A stretch of DNA of 64,000 bases from Bacteroidia bacterium (GTDB taxonomy: Bacteria > Bacteroidota > Bacteroidia > Cytophagales > Cyclobacteriaceae), in NCBI GenBank assembly GCA_030432655.1, contig JAUILA010000013.1:62001-126000 (forward strand). Reading direction: 5' to 3'. The position numbers were made by a program, and so were the translations under genes. Of the stretch, positions 25,498 through 34,296 are shown one piece after another; positions within the stretch are counted from its first letter, which is position 1, and each line of letters opens with the position of its first letter. The notes beneath the pieces were generated by a model that worked only from the letters and a program-made list of their open reading frames with translations, had not been told where the DNA came from and made no database searches.

Positions 25498-26238
25498 ATG
25501 AATAAAGTACTTCGGTATGTTTATGCGGCTTATGCCCTCCTGATCTTTATTCTCCTGTTCCTGATCTGCTTTCCGTTTTTCCTGATCCCGATCCTTTTCC
25601 CGAAACTGTTCCGCCTTACCGGAATCATCAATCGGATATGGGCGCATCTCTTTTTCAGCCTGATTTTCATCCCCTACAAAAACGAATACAGGTTCCGGCC
25701 AGACCGTTCCAGGCAGTATGTTTTCTGCCCTAATCACTTCTCCTATTTCGATATTCCTACCATGGGGCTTAACAAGGTCAATTCGGTTTTTGTAGGTAAG
25801 AGTGACATGGAAAAGATCCCCATTTTCGGCTTTATGTACCGAAAACTGCATATAACTGTCGATCGTGAGAGCCTGAAGAGCCGGTACACAACCCTCATCA
25901 GGTCCCGTGAGGCACTGGCAGAAGGCAAAAATTTGGTTATATTTCCGGAAGGTGGCATTATCACAAAAAACGTCCCGGAAATGGCGCGATTCAAAGACGG
26001 GGCTTTTAGGGTGGCAATCGAACAACAAATCGCGGTAGTGCCCGTTACGATTGCATATAATTGGATAATTTTGCCTGACGAATCATTTATGCCGGTACGA
26101 CATCTGATGAAGGTTATCTACCATGAACCTATCGACACCACCGGCATGACCCTTGATGACCTCGGGAAATTGAAAAGCACGACTTTCCGGGTGATTCAGG
26201 AGGAATTGAAACAACAGAAAAGAAATGAAAATCAATAA
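25498..26238 (+). CDS. plsC: 1-acyl-sn-glycerol-3-phosphate acyltransferase
   Basis: Membrane-bound acyltransferase that makes phosphatidic acid or acylates a related lysolipid. The 246-residue protein has an N-terminal membrane segment (about residues 9-35), the catalytic HX4D motif (H80, D85 in NHFSYFD) and the phosphate-binding FPEGG (149-153). Both are full matches to the PlsC/LPLAT family. Its last 14 bp overlap the start of gatC, so it is translated together with that gene. The substrate could differ from LPA, as several LPLAT paralogues are usual in Bacteroidota. Confidence 0.88.
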   Translation: MNKVLRYVYAAYALLIFILLFLICFPFFLIPILFPKLFRLTGIINRIWAHLFFSLIFIPYKNEYRFRPDRSRQYVFCPNHFSYFDIPTMGLNKVNSVFVGKSDMEKIPIFGFMYRKLHITVDRESLKSRYTTLIRSREALAEGKNLVIFPEGGIITKNVPEMARFKDGAFRVAIEQQIAVVPVTIAYNWIILPDESFMPVRHLMKVIYHEPIDTTGMTLDDLGKLKSTTFRVIQEELKQQKRNENQ

Positions 26239-26512
26239 AGAGCTCCTACTCAAAATCGCCCACCTTGCCCGGTTGGACTTCGACGAGAAAACCGCCGGTG
26301 ACATGGAGGCCGATATGACCAGGATTCTGGATTGGGTGGAGAAACTTAATGAACTGGATACCGAAGGTGTGGAACCGCTTACCACAATGTCACATGAAGT
26401 TAATGTGACAAGGGAAGATGTGGTAAGAACACACTTGTCCCATGAACGGGCACTAAAGAATGCCCCGGAAAAGGATACTGATTTTTTCAGGGTACCGAAA
26501 GTGCTTGAATAA
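26225..26512 (+). CDS. gatC: Asp/Glu-tRNA amidotransferase subunit C
   Basis: Small structural subunit of the GatCAB amidotransferase, which converts misacylated Glu-tRNA(Gln) or Asp-tRNA(Asn). The 95-residue protein has the family pattern IAHLARLDFDEKTAGDMEADM, MTRILDWVEKLNELDTEGVEPL and the C-terminal FFRVPKVLE. It overlaps plsC by 14 bp and is followed after 4 bp by the large TPR gene. gatA is elsewhere in the window (56935-58365); gatB is not present, so the subunits are scattered. Confidence 0.93.
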   Translation: MKINKELLLKIAHLARLDFDEKTAGDMEADMTRILDWVEKLNELDTEGVEPLTTMSHEVNVTREDVVRTHLSHERALKNAPEKDTDFFRVPKVLE

Positions 26513-26516
26513 CACT

Positions 26517-29500
26517 ATGCAAAATCTTATTTTTTGGCGAAACTGGCCGCGCGGATTACGATTTTTTTACGGCCTTCTGCTGCTTCTGATTTTAATACTG
26601 GCGGCATCTGTCCTGTATTTTGATTTTACCGGTCTTCCGGGCATTATTGGTTGGGATACCCTGGCCAGGACAGAAGAGCTTGACTTGCCCATTCAACAGT
26701 TCCGGGTTAATCTCTTTGAGTTTACAACCGACCTGAACACCGCCCTTTTCTGGCAGTATTTTGATGGGGCGTCCGTTCAGATCAACATGTTCTCCTATTA
26801 TGTATTTCTGGGATTATCCACCCTTGCCATGATCGCCCTGATCACCGTGGTGACCGACCTGAAGGGAATCTGGTATTTTGTTGGGGCCTCCCTGCTCGTT
26901 ATAGCCCTGGTAAATTATAAGCTCGAACTTATCTACCTTTTCGGGCGGGATGATAAAACAGGACTGATCATCGCATTCTGTCTCTACCTGCCGCTAACCT
27001 ATTATTTCAACAGGATCCGGCCCTCCTTTCCGCTCTGGTACCGCTTTCTTGTCTTCCTGGGTCTTACCGCCGCCTTTGCTGTGGTGATCTATCGATTTGC
27101 CGAAGTGGACAGACCTTTCTTCTACCTGGCCACTTCCTCCATACTGAATCCGCTGGTCCTGGCCCTTGTTTTTGTTCTTATGATCGCACATCAGATTATG
27201 ATCGCCCTGGTGTACTTCATCACTTCAGGCAACCGTCTCGGAACCGGGAAGAGCCTGAATCATTTCCTGATTATCTCGGCTATCTACCTGATCAACCTGT
27301 TCCTGGCCTATCTGTACGAAGCCCATATCATTGACTGGAACCTGATCTACATTAATTTGTTCATTCTCCTGATTATTTCTGGAATAGCAGGAATTTGGGG
27401 ATACCGGTTGCAGGAACAACAATACAGGTACTTATTCTCATTTAACCCAACCGGCGCCCTGTTCTATTCGGCCATGTTCCTGATCTGCCTTACCACCATA
27501 GGTCACTTCTGGGCTACTGCCAATGACCCTGCCATTGAGGTCTTCAGGGATATCATCATTTACAGCCATTTAGGTTTTGGCCTGATTTTCCTGGTTTATA
27601 TCCTGGCAAATTTTATTACTCCCTTTGGTGAAAACCTCCCCGTCTACAAGGTGCTGTTTAACCCGACACGGATGCCTTACTTCACCTTCCGCCTGGCCGG
27701 CGGCATTACATTCCTGGCCTTTGTTTTTGCCGCTGACATTAATGTCCCTGTGAGACAGGGAACCGCTGCCTATTACAATGGACTGGGCGATATGTATGCT
27801 GTTAATAACGAATGGGTATTCGCTTTGCGGTATTACGAGCAGGCGGCCGTTTACGGATATAATAACCACAAGGCCAATTATGCCCTGGGTAAATTTCATT
27901 TCGACAGGAATGACTTCGGCAAAGCGGTGGCCACTTATCAGAAAGCCACCCTGAAATGGCCAACGCCGCAAAGTTTCATTAATCTAAGCAACACGTACCT
28001 GGAAAGTGACAGGGTATATGAAGCATTGTTTACCCTGAAACAGGGACTTGAAGAGTTCCCGGAGAATTATCAATTGGAGAATAACCTGGGACTTCTATAC
28101 AACCGAACCAAAATTCTCGATTCCGCCTACTACTTTCTGGATCAGGCCACACGGGAATCCGGCAATGATCCGGCCCCGGGAAGCAATGTCATTGGCCTGC
28201 TCGCAAAAAACGTGATACAGGTAGATATTGATTCCGTTCTCAGCATGTATGGCGATCCAAACGACCTGATCACCCTGAACAATTCGCTTGTTTGGAAAAA
28301 CTCAAATTTTCAGCCGTATGAATTTGGCTATTCACCCCCCGATTCATCACTAAGCTTCCTGGAGAGCTACCTGCTGTACAACAGCGTCCTTAACTATCTC
28401 TACAGGGAAGACTCCCTGGATACAAGATGGCTAAACAGGTTTATTTACGAACCAAACAACTCCGCATTCCGTGATAACCTGGAACGGGCAAGCGCTTTTA
28501 ATCTTTATAAAAACCACCAGGTCAACAGGGCTTTCCGCTTAATGAACTGGATTGGAAACAGAAATCCAGCCGGTGATGGCTCTCCATTCCTGTTTGTTGG
28601 GAAATGGGCCATGCAGCAGGAAGCTCCGGATGTAGCCGCCGAATATTTTACATGGGCCGCGGAGCGGAATGAAGCCGGCTCCGATTACCTCATGGCTATT
28701 GCCATGTCGGAGAATCATGATATAAGTAATGCAAAAACCGCCTGGCAACTGATTCTTGAGCAGGGTAACCCAAATACAGAAACCCTCGCAGCCTACATGC
28801 TTCAGCTCTATGCCACCAGTCCGGAACATCTTTCCGAGCTAAACGATGAAGCCAAATATCATTTTATACATTTTACTTCCTCCCGGTATGATTCGCTTAG
28901 CCTGCGGTCTCAACTGGAATCGATACAGGATGCGAATGTAAAAGCCCGGGCGATACTGGATATCAGTAAAAAGCTCTTTGAAAAGGATAAGCTTCTGAAA
29001 GCAATCCAGTGGTTTGATCTCCTGGCGGGAGAATCGCTGAGCGAAGAGGAAGTCTTTCGTGCCGTGCAATGGTACGAGCTGGAATTGCTGGCTGCCCAGG
29101 ATAATATTCGCGGACTGGCCCGCCAGATCAATGAAGGTATCAGCTTTGACCAGACACGCGAAATTGAAAAAAATTATTATTCCGCACGACTGAATGAAGC
29201 AAGCGGAGATACAACCAATGCAGCACGCGCGTATCGCTGGCTGGCCTGGAGCAACCCGTTTAATGAAGAAGCAACCATTCACGCCGCTGATTATATTGGA
29301 AAACAGGATCCTTTTGAAGAATATGATATTCTCCTCAATGCACTGGAAGTAAATCCCCGCTCCATAAAGATTCTCAAGGCATACATTTACAGTTGCGCAG
29401 AACTGCAGTTTGAATCCTACGCCGCCATTACACTGGAAACCCTTCAAAGCCTTGTACTGCCGGAAGAATATCAATCAATACTTCAAGAATATGAGCGACG

Positions 29501-29537
29501 GAAAAAACTTGCTGAGGAAGAACTTATGTCCTTTTAA
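26517..29537 (+). CDS. Large polytopic membrane protein with TPR repeats, unknown function
   Basis: A 1006-residue protein. The N-terminal ~410 residues contain roughly ten hydrophobic helices (first at about 13-35). From about residue 420 onward there is a long helical repeat region with TPR-type signatures (YYNGLGDMYAVNNEWVFALRYYEQA, YALGKFHFDRNDFGKAVATYQKA, LENNLGLLYNRTKILDSAYYFL). The TPR part would lie on one side of the membrane and could assemble partners. The start at 26517 is preferred because an earlier in-frame start lies inside gatC. No enzymatic motif is seen. The position after gatC is conserved-looking but gives no function. Confidence 0.78.
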   Translation: MQNLIFWRNWPRGLRFFYGLLLLLILILAASVLYFDFTGLPGIIGWDTLARTEELDLPIQQFRVNLFEFTTDLNTALFWQYFDGASVQINMFSYYVFLGLSTLAMIALITVVTDLKGIWYFVGASLLVIALVNYKLELIYLFGRDDKTGLIIAFCLYLPLTYYFNRIRPSFPLWYRFLVFLGLTAAFAVVIYRFAEVDRPFFYLATSSILNPLVLALVFVLMIAHQIMIALVYFITSGNRLGTGKSLNHFLIISAIYLINLFLAYLYEAHIIDWNLIYINLFILLIISGIAGIWGYRLQEQQYRYLFSFNPTGALFYSAMFLICLTTIGHFWATANDPAIEVFRDIIIYSHLGFGLIFLVYILANFITPFGENLPVYKVLFNPTRMPYFTFRLAGGITFLAFVFAADINVPVRQGTAAYYNGLGDMYAVNNEWVFALRYYEQAAVYGYNNHKANYALGKFHFDRNDFGKAVATYQKATLKWPTPQSFINLSNTYLESDRVYEALFTLKQGLEEFPENYQLENNLGLLYNRTKILDSAYYFLDQATRESGNDPAPGSNVIGLLAKNVIQVDIDSVLSMYGDPNDLITLNNSLVWKNSNFQPYEFGYSPPDSSLSFLESYLLYNSVLNYLYREDSLDTRWLNRFIYEPNNSAFRDNLERASAFNLYKNHQVNRAFRLMNWIGNRNPAGDGSPFLFVGKWAMQQEAPDVAAEYFTWAAERNEAGSDYLMAIAMSENHDISNAKTAWQLILEQGNPNTETLAAYMLQLYATSPEHLSELNDEAKYHFIHFTSSRYDSLSLRSQLESIQDANVKARAILDISKKLFEKDKLLKAIQWFDLLAGESLSEEEVFRAVQWYELELLAAQDNIRGLARQINEGISFDQTREIEKNYYSARLNEASGDTTNAARAYRWLAWSNPFNEEATIHAADYIGKQDPFEEYDILLNALEVNPRSIKILKAYIYSCAELQFESYAAITLETLQSLVLPEEYQSILQEYERRKKLAEEELMSF

Positions 29538-29568
29538 AAAAAAGCATGGTTTTTGATAACTTCAGGGT

Positions 29569-29991
29569 ATGAAATTATTTACACTATTACTCGCTCTAAT
29601 GGCTTCCGGACAATTAATCGCGCAAAGCAGCCTGAAGGTGACCATTACTAACGTCAGGACCCTGGAAGGAAAGATACATGTTGTGCTGCATAAATCCGGG
29701 GAAGGTTTTCCCGATGAGGATGAATTTAAATCCCTGGATGTCAGTGCTACCTCAAGCGAAGTAAGTGTAACTTTTGAAAATATTTCTCCCGGCGATTACG
29801 CGCTTTCGGTGGCTCATGATATCAATGAGAACGGCGAACTGGATAAAAACATCATGGGAATACCTAAGGAACCATTCGGCTTTTCAAACGACGAAATGGG
29901 CATGTTCGGACCTCCCCGCTTTAAGGATTGCATAGTGAATGTTCCTGAAAACGAGACCGCCACAACCTCGATCACATTAAAGGAAATGTAA
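29569..29991 (+). CDS. DUF2141 domain exported protein
   Basis: A 140-residue secreted protein with signal peptide (MKLFTLLLALMASG to about LIAQ) and the DUF2141 pattern: LKVTITNVRTLEGKIHVVLH, then ISPGDYALSVAHDINENGELD, and MGIPKEPFGFSND. This family is common in Bacteroidota and Proteobacteria and has no established biochemical role. It lies 31 bp after the TPR gene and may end that operon. A TAACTTCA sequence 5' to it is a weak -7 match. It is convergent with the cytochrome c gene (4-bp gap). Confidence 0.9.
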   Translation: MKLFTLLLALMASGQLIAQSSLKVTITNVRTLEGKIHVVLHKSGEGFPDEDEFKSLDVSATSSEVSVTFENISPGDYALSVAHDINENGELDKNIMGIPKEPFGFSNDEMGMFGPPRFKDCIVNVPENETATTSITLKEM

Positions 29992-29995
29992 ACGC

Positions 29996-30472
29996 CTAAT
30001 TGGCTCCTTCGCAGTTACTCAGTAATTCAGTCACTTCTGTCACCGGGATCAATCCGCGTGAATGACCCCATGAGTTATAAATATAAGTGGCAATTTCTGC
30101 GATCTCCAGGTCTTTCAGCATTGGTTGCTCTGGCATAAGTTGGTTATATGTCTTCCCGTTTACGACGATCTCTCCGCTCTTTCCGTAACGGAGTATGCAA
30201 ATCACCTCCTCAAAATTATTCTCCATGTAATCAGATTCGGCCAGTGGAGGATAGAGATCGGTAAGCCCTTCCCCGTTTGTCTGATGGCACATATAGCAAT
30301 ATTGATTATACAGGGATTCACCGGCCACCATATATTGTTCCAGCTTGACTGATTCCTCCGGGCTCACTTCTTCCTTCTCAGCGGATTCGTTGCCCTGGTT
30401 TTCTGAACTTCCACCGGAGCTGCAGGCAGCAAACGAGCATGCCATAACCATGATTAATAAATTTCTGATCAT
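29996..30472 (-). CDS. Lipoprotein c-type cytochrome
   Basis: A 158-residue monoheme cytochrome c. The signal sequence ends in a lipobox with C17 (FAAC), then a Ser/Gly/Glu-rich linker (to about residue 45). The heme site is CYMCH (C59, C62, H63) and a methionine in QLMPEQPM is the likely sixth ligand. The C-terminal helix IAEIATYIYNSWGHSRG is typical of class I cytochromes. It overlaps the SCO gene start-to-stop by 4 bp (ATGA), suggesting a role in copper/heme electron transfer near a terminal oxidase. No oxidase genes are in this window. Confidence 0.9.
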   Translation of the reverse strand: MIRNLLIMVMACSFAACSSGGSSENQGNESAEKEEVSPEESVKLEQYMVAGESLYNQYCYMCHQTNGEGLTDLYPPLAESDYMENNFEEVICILRYGKSGEIVVNGKTYNQLMPEQPMLKDLEIAEIATYIYNSWGHSRGLIPVTEVTELLSNCEGAN

Positions 30473-31092
30473 CCTTTGTATTCGTTTTTAAGTCGTTCTA
30501 TGTCCTTGATCAGCTTGTCCACCTGATCTTCTTTGGTACCATCATAAATACCCCTTATATGGCGGTCCTTATCAACAAGGATAAAAGCTCCGCTGTGGAT
30601 GTACCCTCCAGGTTCCGACGCATCTTCCATGGCCGTAACCATGTAACTGGTCTGACCGTGTTTAAATATAGCCTGCTTGTCGCCTGTAACAAAATGCCAT
30701 TTTCCGGACTCCACACCCAGTCTGTCAGAAAACTCCTTCAAAACGGCAACAGAGTCATGATCCGGATCAATACTGTGCGAAAGAAGAGCAACCTCAGGAT
30801 CCTCCTCGTAAATTTCATACACCCGGAGCATCTGGGTCTTCATGATCGGACAGATGGTCGGACATGAAGTAAAAAAGAAGTCGGCAACATAGATCTGATC
30901 CTTAAATGTATCCTGAGTTACCATGTTGCTGTCCTGGTCAACAAACGAAAAGTTCGCGATCTGGTGATAAACCGTATCATTGTTTACCACTTCCCTCCTG
31001 CCCAAAATAGGCAATTCACTGGTATTCGAATTATTTTGACAACCCGTGATCAGTGTTACCAACACCAAAACGCTAAGTAGTGGAATTCTCAT
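30469..31092 (-). CDS. SCO1/SenC family copper chaperone lipoprotein
   Basis: A 207-residue thioredoxin-like protein for copper delivery to cytochrome oxidase. It has a lipoprotein signal (lipobox ITGC, C18), the copper motif CPTICP and the distal His in YIHSGAFILVD. The start at 31092 is chosen because it places the signal peptide first; the upstream in-frame extension to 31218 lies within hemJ. It overlaps the hemJ stop by 20 bp and the cytochrome c start by 4 bp, so the three genes are tightly coupled. Confidence 0.92.
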   Translation of the reverse strand: MRIPLLSVLVLVTLITGCQNNSNTSELPILGRREVVNNDTVYHQIANFSFVDQDSNMVTQDTFKDQIYVADFFFTSCPTICPIMKTQMLRVYEIYEEDPEVALLSHSIDPDHDSVAVLKEFSDRLGVESGKWHFVTGDKQAIFKHGQTSYMVTAMEDASEPGGYIHSGAFILVDKDRHIRGIYDGTKEDQVDKLIKDIERLKNEYKG

Positions 31093-31624
31093 CTTTCTTT
31101 CTGATTTTTTTATAAAGCACAATAGCAATATACAGGACGACTCCCAGGCCGATAAGCCAAAGCAGTCCCCAAAGCATATCAAATGTACTCTTAAGTACAA
31201 TGATAAATACAATGGCAAAAAGGAACAATGTCGCTACTTCATTCCAGAACCGAAGTTGCTGTGAGGTATATCTGTACTCATCACGCTGCAACTGCCTGTA
31301 CATACGGTGACACAGCAACTGATAAACATAAAGCAGCGCCACCAGTCCAAGCTTCAGATGCATATAGCCCTGTTTAAGGTAATCGGGAGAAAGGTACAAA
31401 AGACAGCCCCCGAAAATCAACGTCAGCACGGCAGAAGGCCAGGTAATCCCCAGCCATAAACGACGGGCGTTTCGCTTGTATTCCGGCACCAGTACTCTTT
31501 TCTCCTCCTCGCTGCGGTCATTCGCCTCGATCTGGTAGATGAATATCCTGACGATATAAAATATACCGGCAAACCAGGTTACAATAAAAATAATATGAAG
31601 CGCCTTTACATACAGATAGGCCAT
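31073..31624 (-). CDS. hemJ: Protoporphyrinogen IX oxidase HemJ
   Basis: Integral membrane heme-synthesis enzyme that oxidises protoporphyrinogen to protoporphyrin IX, with about four to five helices. The 183-residue protein shows the conserved N-terminal pattern KALHIIFIVTWFAG (H10 is the family's key histidine) and YIVRIFIYQ (R26). The HLKLGLVALLYVYQ segment and RFWNEVATLFLFAIVFIIVLK follow. It is upstream of the SCO and cytochrome c genes, making a compact heme/respiration group. Confidence 0.85.
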   Translation of the reverse strand: MAYLYVKALHIIFIVTWFAGIFYIVRIFIYQIEANDRSEEEKRVLVPEYKRNARRLWLGITWPSAVLTLIFGGCLLYLSPDYLKQGYMHLKLGLVALLYVYQLLCHRMYRQLQRDEYRYTSQQLRFWNEVATLFLFAIVFIIVLKSTFDMLWGLLWLIGLGVVLYIAIVLYKKIRKKDENSTT

Positions 31625-31666
31625 AAACTATGCATTCGCTGCTTAAAGTTACACAACGTCCGTGAT

Positions 31667-32482
31667 TTAAAGTGGTCCATACGGAGAATCTTTGAACCGG
31701 AGAACTTTCACCTCGTCTCCCACCCTGACTTTACCGGCTTCCTTCAAACTGGCATGCTGACCGAAAACCACTTTCCCATTGATTTTATTTCGGGCCAGCG
31801 TGCGCAACGGTTCAACACCCTGTGCACCTGTATTCGGATCAAGCGTCGTCACCACGCACCTGGCACAGGGCTTTAACCCGTTAAATACCGCAGATCCGGC
31901 TGATAATTCACGGTAAAAAAACTCGCTGTTACTTTCACCCCCGGCAATTACCAGGTTGGGCCGGAATCGCAGGATATCCATTTTTTCTTCTGTCTGGCTT
32001 TCCAGTTCACGTACACTTGCCTCATTGATGATCAGGTAAGGATATCCGTCGGCAAAACTCACTTCCTCATTCTCCAGCTGCCATTCAGCACGTACAGGGC
32101 GGTGGCTGTCAGGAGACATGTACACCAGCCGGCATTCACGTTCCAGTTCGTGCGAAAACCAATCGCTCCATTCCCGTTTTCCTTCAAGAGCCAAAACCTC
32201 ATCGTCCCAGATACGCACCTGCTGCATTTCTCCCTGGTCCGGAACGCATGGGAGATACATAGAATTATTCTCCCGCTCAATCTTCCAGGAGTCACCGGCA
32301 TCGGAAATACGAAATGAAAGGAGTTTCCGTTCCTCGCGTAAGCTTATAAACCTGCCCTGCGCATCTGTCAGCATCCAGCGCCGGTCGCCGGCAAGTCCCC
32401 TGCCCCTGGCTTCTGCTTCCTTAAGGGCTACCGCAGGCATGGATTTAACAGGATATATGTAAATCGCGGATAATTTGAGCAT
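31667..32482 (-). CDS. MOSC domain protein (mARC/YcbX-like)
   Basis: Probable molybdenum cofactor-binding reductase of the mARC/YcbX group, acting on N-hydroxylated or related compounds. It has an N-terminal MOSC beta-barrel domain (LSAIYIYPVKSMPAVALKEA). The MOSC core follows, with the Moco-ligating cysteine in the motif KPCARCVVTTLDPNTG (residues about 207-222) and the family FRPNLVI. At 271 residues the protein lacks the ferredoxin domain of YcbX, so it would need a redox partner. It is divergent from the Crp/Fnr gene, with 38 bp between them. Confidence 0.85.
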   Translation of the reverse strand: MLKLSAIYIYPVKSMPAVALKEAEARGRGLAGDRRWMLTDAQGRFISLREERKLLSFRISDAGDSWKIERENNSMYLPCVPDQGEMQQVRIWDDEVLALEGKREWSDWFSHELERECRLVYMSPDSHRPVRAEWQLENEEVSFADGYPYLIINEASVRELESQTEEKMDILRFRPNLVIAGGESNSEFFYRELSAGSAVFNGLKPCARCVVTTLDPNTGAQGVEPLRTLARNKINGKVVFGQHASLKEAGKVRVGDEVKVLRFKDSPYGPL

Positions 32483-32520
32483 CTTTTTGTGTTATCTTTA
32501 TTGATGTATCAGAAAGAATC

Positions 32521-33201
32521 ATGAGTACGGAACAGTCACTTTGGTATTTTGAGAATGTTAACTTATTCAACATTCTATGTCCCCATAAAATTAAGGATCT
32601 TGATAAGAAACATGAGTTCCATTTATATGATAAAGGTGAATTTATCTATTTCCCTGAAGAACACGCACGAAATATCTATATGATCGCAGACGGACGGGTG
32701 AAAATAGGGAGCTACACACCTGACGGTAAGGAAATCATTAAATCCATCCTGGGCAGAGGTGAGATTTTTGGTGAAATGGCCCTGGCGGGAGAAGATAAAC
32801 GGGAGGATTTTGCCATGACCATGGATAAAAACACTTCCCTCTGCACCATCAGTATCGAAGAAATGAAAGATCTCATGGCTGAAAACAAGGAATTCTCCTT
32901 TAAAATATATAAGCTCATCGGACTCAGGATCAGAAAACTTGAGAGAAAGATTGAATCTCTTGTGTTCAAGGATGCCCGCTCACGCATTGTGGAGTTTATC
33001 CGGGACGCCGCGGAATGGAAGGGTCAGAAAGTGGGCTTTGAAACTATGATCAAAACAAGGCTTACTCATAAAGATATTGCAGACCTGACGGGTACATCGA
33101 GGCAAACGGTAACCACGGTTCTCAACGATCTGAAGGAAGCCAATCTCATTAACTTCAACCGGAAGCAAATCCTTATCAGGGATATTGAAAAACTTCGTTA
33201 A
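32521..33201 (+). CDS. Crp/Fnr family transcriptional regulator
   Basis: A 226-residue regulator with an N-terminal cyclic-nucleotide-binding-like domain (about residues 20-130), a dimerisation helix and a C-terminal winged helix with recognition helix near LTHKDIADLTGTSRQTVTTVL. The effector pocket reads FGEMALAGEDKREDFA rather than the canonical cAMP-binding form, so a different or no nucleotide is likely. No cysteine cluster suggests an Fe-S sensor. The ATG is preceded by a TATCTTTA element (32493-32500). It lies divergent from the MOSC gene and convergent with the glycosyltransferase cassette, with overlapping stop codons (33198-33201). Confidence 0.9.
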   Translation: MSTEQSLWYFENVNLFNILCPHKIKDLDKKHEFHLYDKGEFIYFPEEHARNIYMIADGRVKIGSYTPDGKEIIKSILGRGEIFGEMALAGEDKREDFAMTMDKNTSLCTISIEEMKDLMAENKEFSFKIYKLIGLRIRKLERKIESLVFKDARSRIVEFIRDAAEWKGQKVGFETMIKTRLTHKDIADLTGTSRQTVTTVLNDLKEANLINFNRKQILIRDIEKLR

Positions 33202-33800
33202 TCCGGCTGGTATAAATCAGTTCCTTTGAGATCTTCCAGCTCATCAATATCATTCAGCAAGGGCGTTTGGGCATACCGCAGCGATTGCCCCCGAATTCGT
33301 TTGACTGTTTCGGAGAATACATTGGGGGTACTCCAGTATTTCAAGTCAAACAGTCCGGCGTTTGCTTCTTTCATTCCAATCAGATAATAGCCACCGTCCC
33401 GCGCGGGACCAATGACCACATCATTATTGTCAAGGAGTTCAAAAGCCTGTTCAATTACTTCGGGCGTTAGGCCGTATACATCCGAACCGATCAGGACCAC
33501 TTTTTCGTACCCTTCACTCAATACCTCCTGTACAGCATGGTGCATCCTGTCGCCCAGGCTGTCGCCACGCTGAAGATGCTTGGAATATTTTTTATTATCC
33601 CAGCTGTCTTCCCGGTCCGCATACCGGCTGTAATATACAGCCTTGTCCCGGCTTACACGGTTTGCCACCTCCCGCGTCATAACAATAAGCTTAAAATATA
33701 CTTCCAGGGCGGCTTCGTTTCCGATTTGCCTCGCGAGACGCGTTTTTACCTGTCCGATCTCGGGGTTCTTGAGAAATATGATCAGTTTTCCGTCAGTCAT
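33198..33800 (-). CDS. DUF2064/TIGR04282-type glycosyltransferase
   Basis: A 200-residue nucleotide-sugar transferase-like protein of the group annotated as arsenosugar-biosynthesis (TIGR04282) glycosyltransferases. Features are LIIFLKNPEIGQVKTRLA at the N-terminus, VVLIGSDVYGLTPE and the signature GPARDGGYYLIGM. The arsenosugar label is only a family name: no arsM or arsenic gene is nearby. It overlaps the rhodanese gene by 8 bp and is the last gene of a five-gene minus-strand cassette. Its stop overlaps that of the convergent Crp/Fnr gene. Confidence 0.85.
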   Translation of the reverse strand: MTDGKLIIFLKNPEIGQVKTRLARQIGNEAALEVYFKLIVMTREVANRVSRDKAVYYSRYADREDSWDNKKYSKHLQRGDSLGDRMHHAVQEVLSEGYEKVVLIGSDVYGLTPEVIEQAFELLDNNDVVIGPARDGGYYLIGMKEANAGLFDLKYWSTPNVFSETVKRIRGQSLRYAQTPLLNDIDELEDLKGTDLYQPD

Positions 33801-34296
33801 ATACCGCGATGCCCCTGGTCAGGTATTTTGACCAGGCTTCATTATAAGTATGTACACTGTCTGTGGCGTTTCCATCCTGCCCTACCACTTCATACCCCCG
33901 GTTTTTCCAGTCAAAAATTCCGCCATACAGATTCAGTACATGTTTAAAACCAATTTCATGAAGTTTTTCACCAGCTTTCTCACTGCGGTATCCCACCGAA
34001 CAATAAAGTATAATGGTATCCTGGCGTGACAAATCGTCAAATTCCGTTGCCTCAAAATTTTCGTAGTCCGTCAGTATAGCTCCCGGAATAACGCTTATTT
34101 TTTGCTCAGCGGGCGAACGGATATCCAGCAAAACAATGTCCCGGTCCATACGATTGTGTAGTTCATCCGGGCTAATCAGCGGTACCGACCGGTCCAGTAT
34201 CTCATTCAGTTCCTCGTCGAGTGTTTCGTTGGATTTCATGCAGCCTGTTAGTGCCGACAGTAGAAGTATACTGAGGCTAATTCTTAAAATTCCCAT
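33793..34296 (-). CDS. Rhodanese-domain lipoprotein
   Basis: A sulfurtransferase-like protein of about 167 residues with a lipobox (LTGC) after MGILRISLSILLLSA, so it is probably a periplasmic lipoprotein. The rhodanese active loop is CSVGYR with the catalytic cysteine in IILYCSVGYRSEKAG, a standard CX4R-type loop. Start at 34296 is preferred because it puts the lipobox in range; earlier in-frame Met codons lie inside the GT87 gene. It overlaps the neighbouring genes by 8 and 20 bp and is thus embedded in a glycosyltransferase operon, which is an odd partner. Function is unknown; sulfur transfer or redox sensing is possible. Confidence 0.8.
   Translation of the reverse strand: MGILRISLSILLLSALTGCMKSNETLDEELNEILDRSVPLISPDELHNRMDRDIVLLDIRSPAEQKISVIPGAILTDYENFEATEFDDLSRQDTIILYCSVGYRSEKAGEKLHEIGFKHVLNLYGGIFDWKNRGYEVVGQDGNATDSVHTYNEAWSKYLTRGIAVYD

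Noticed and set aside
31093-31218. N-terminal extension of the SCO frame
   Set aside because: It runs antisense-free but within the hemJ coding sequence in another frame; the lipoprotein signal starts at 31092.
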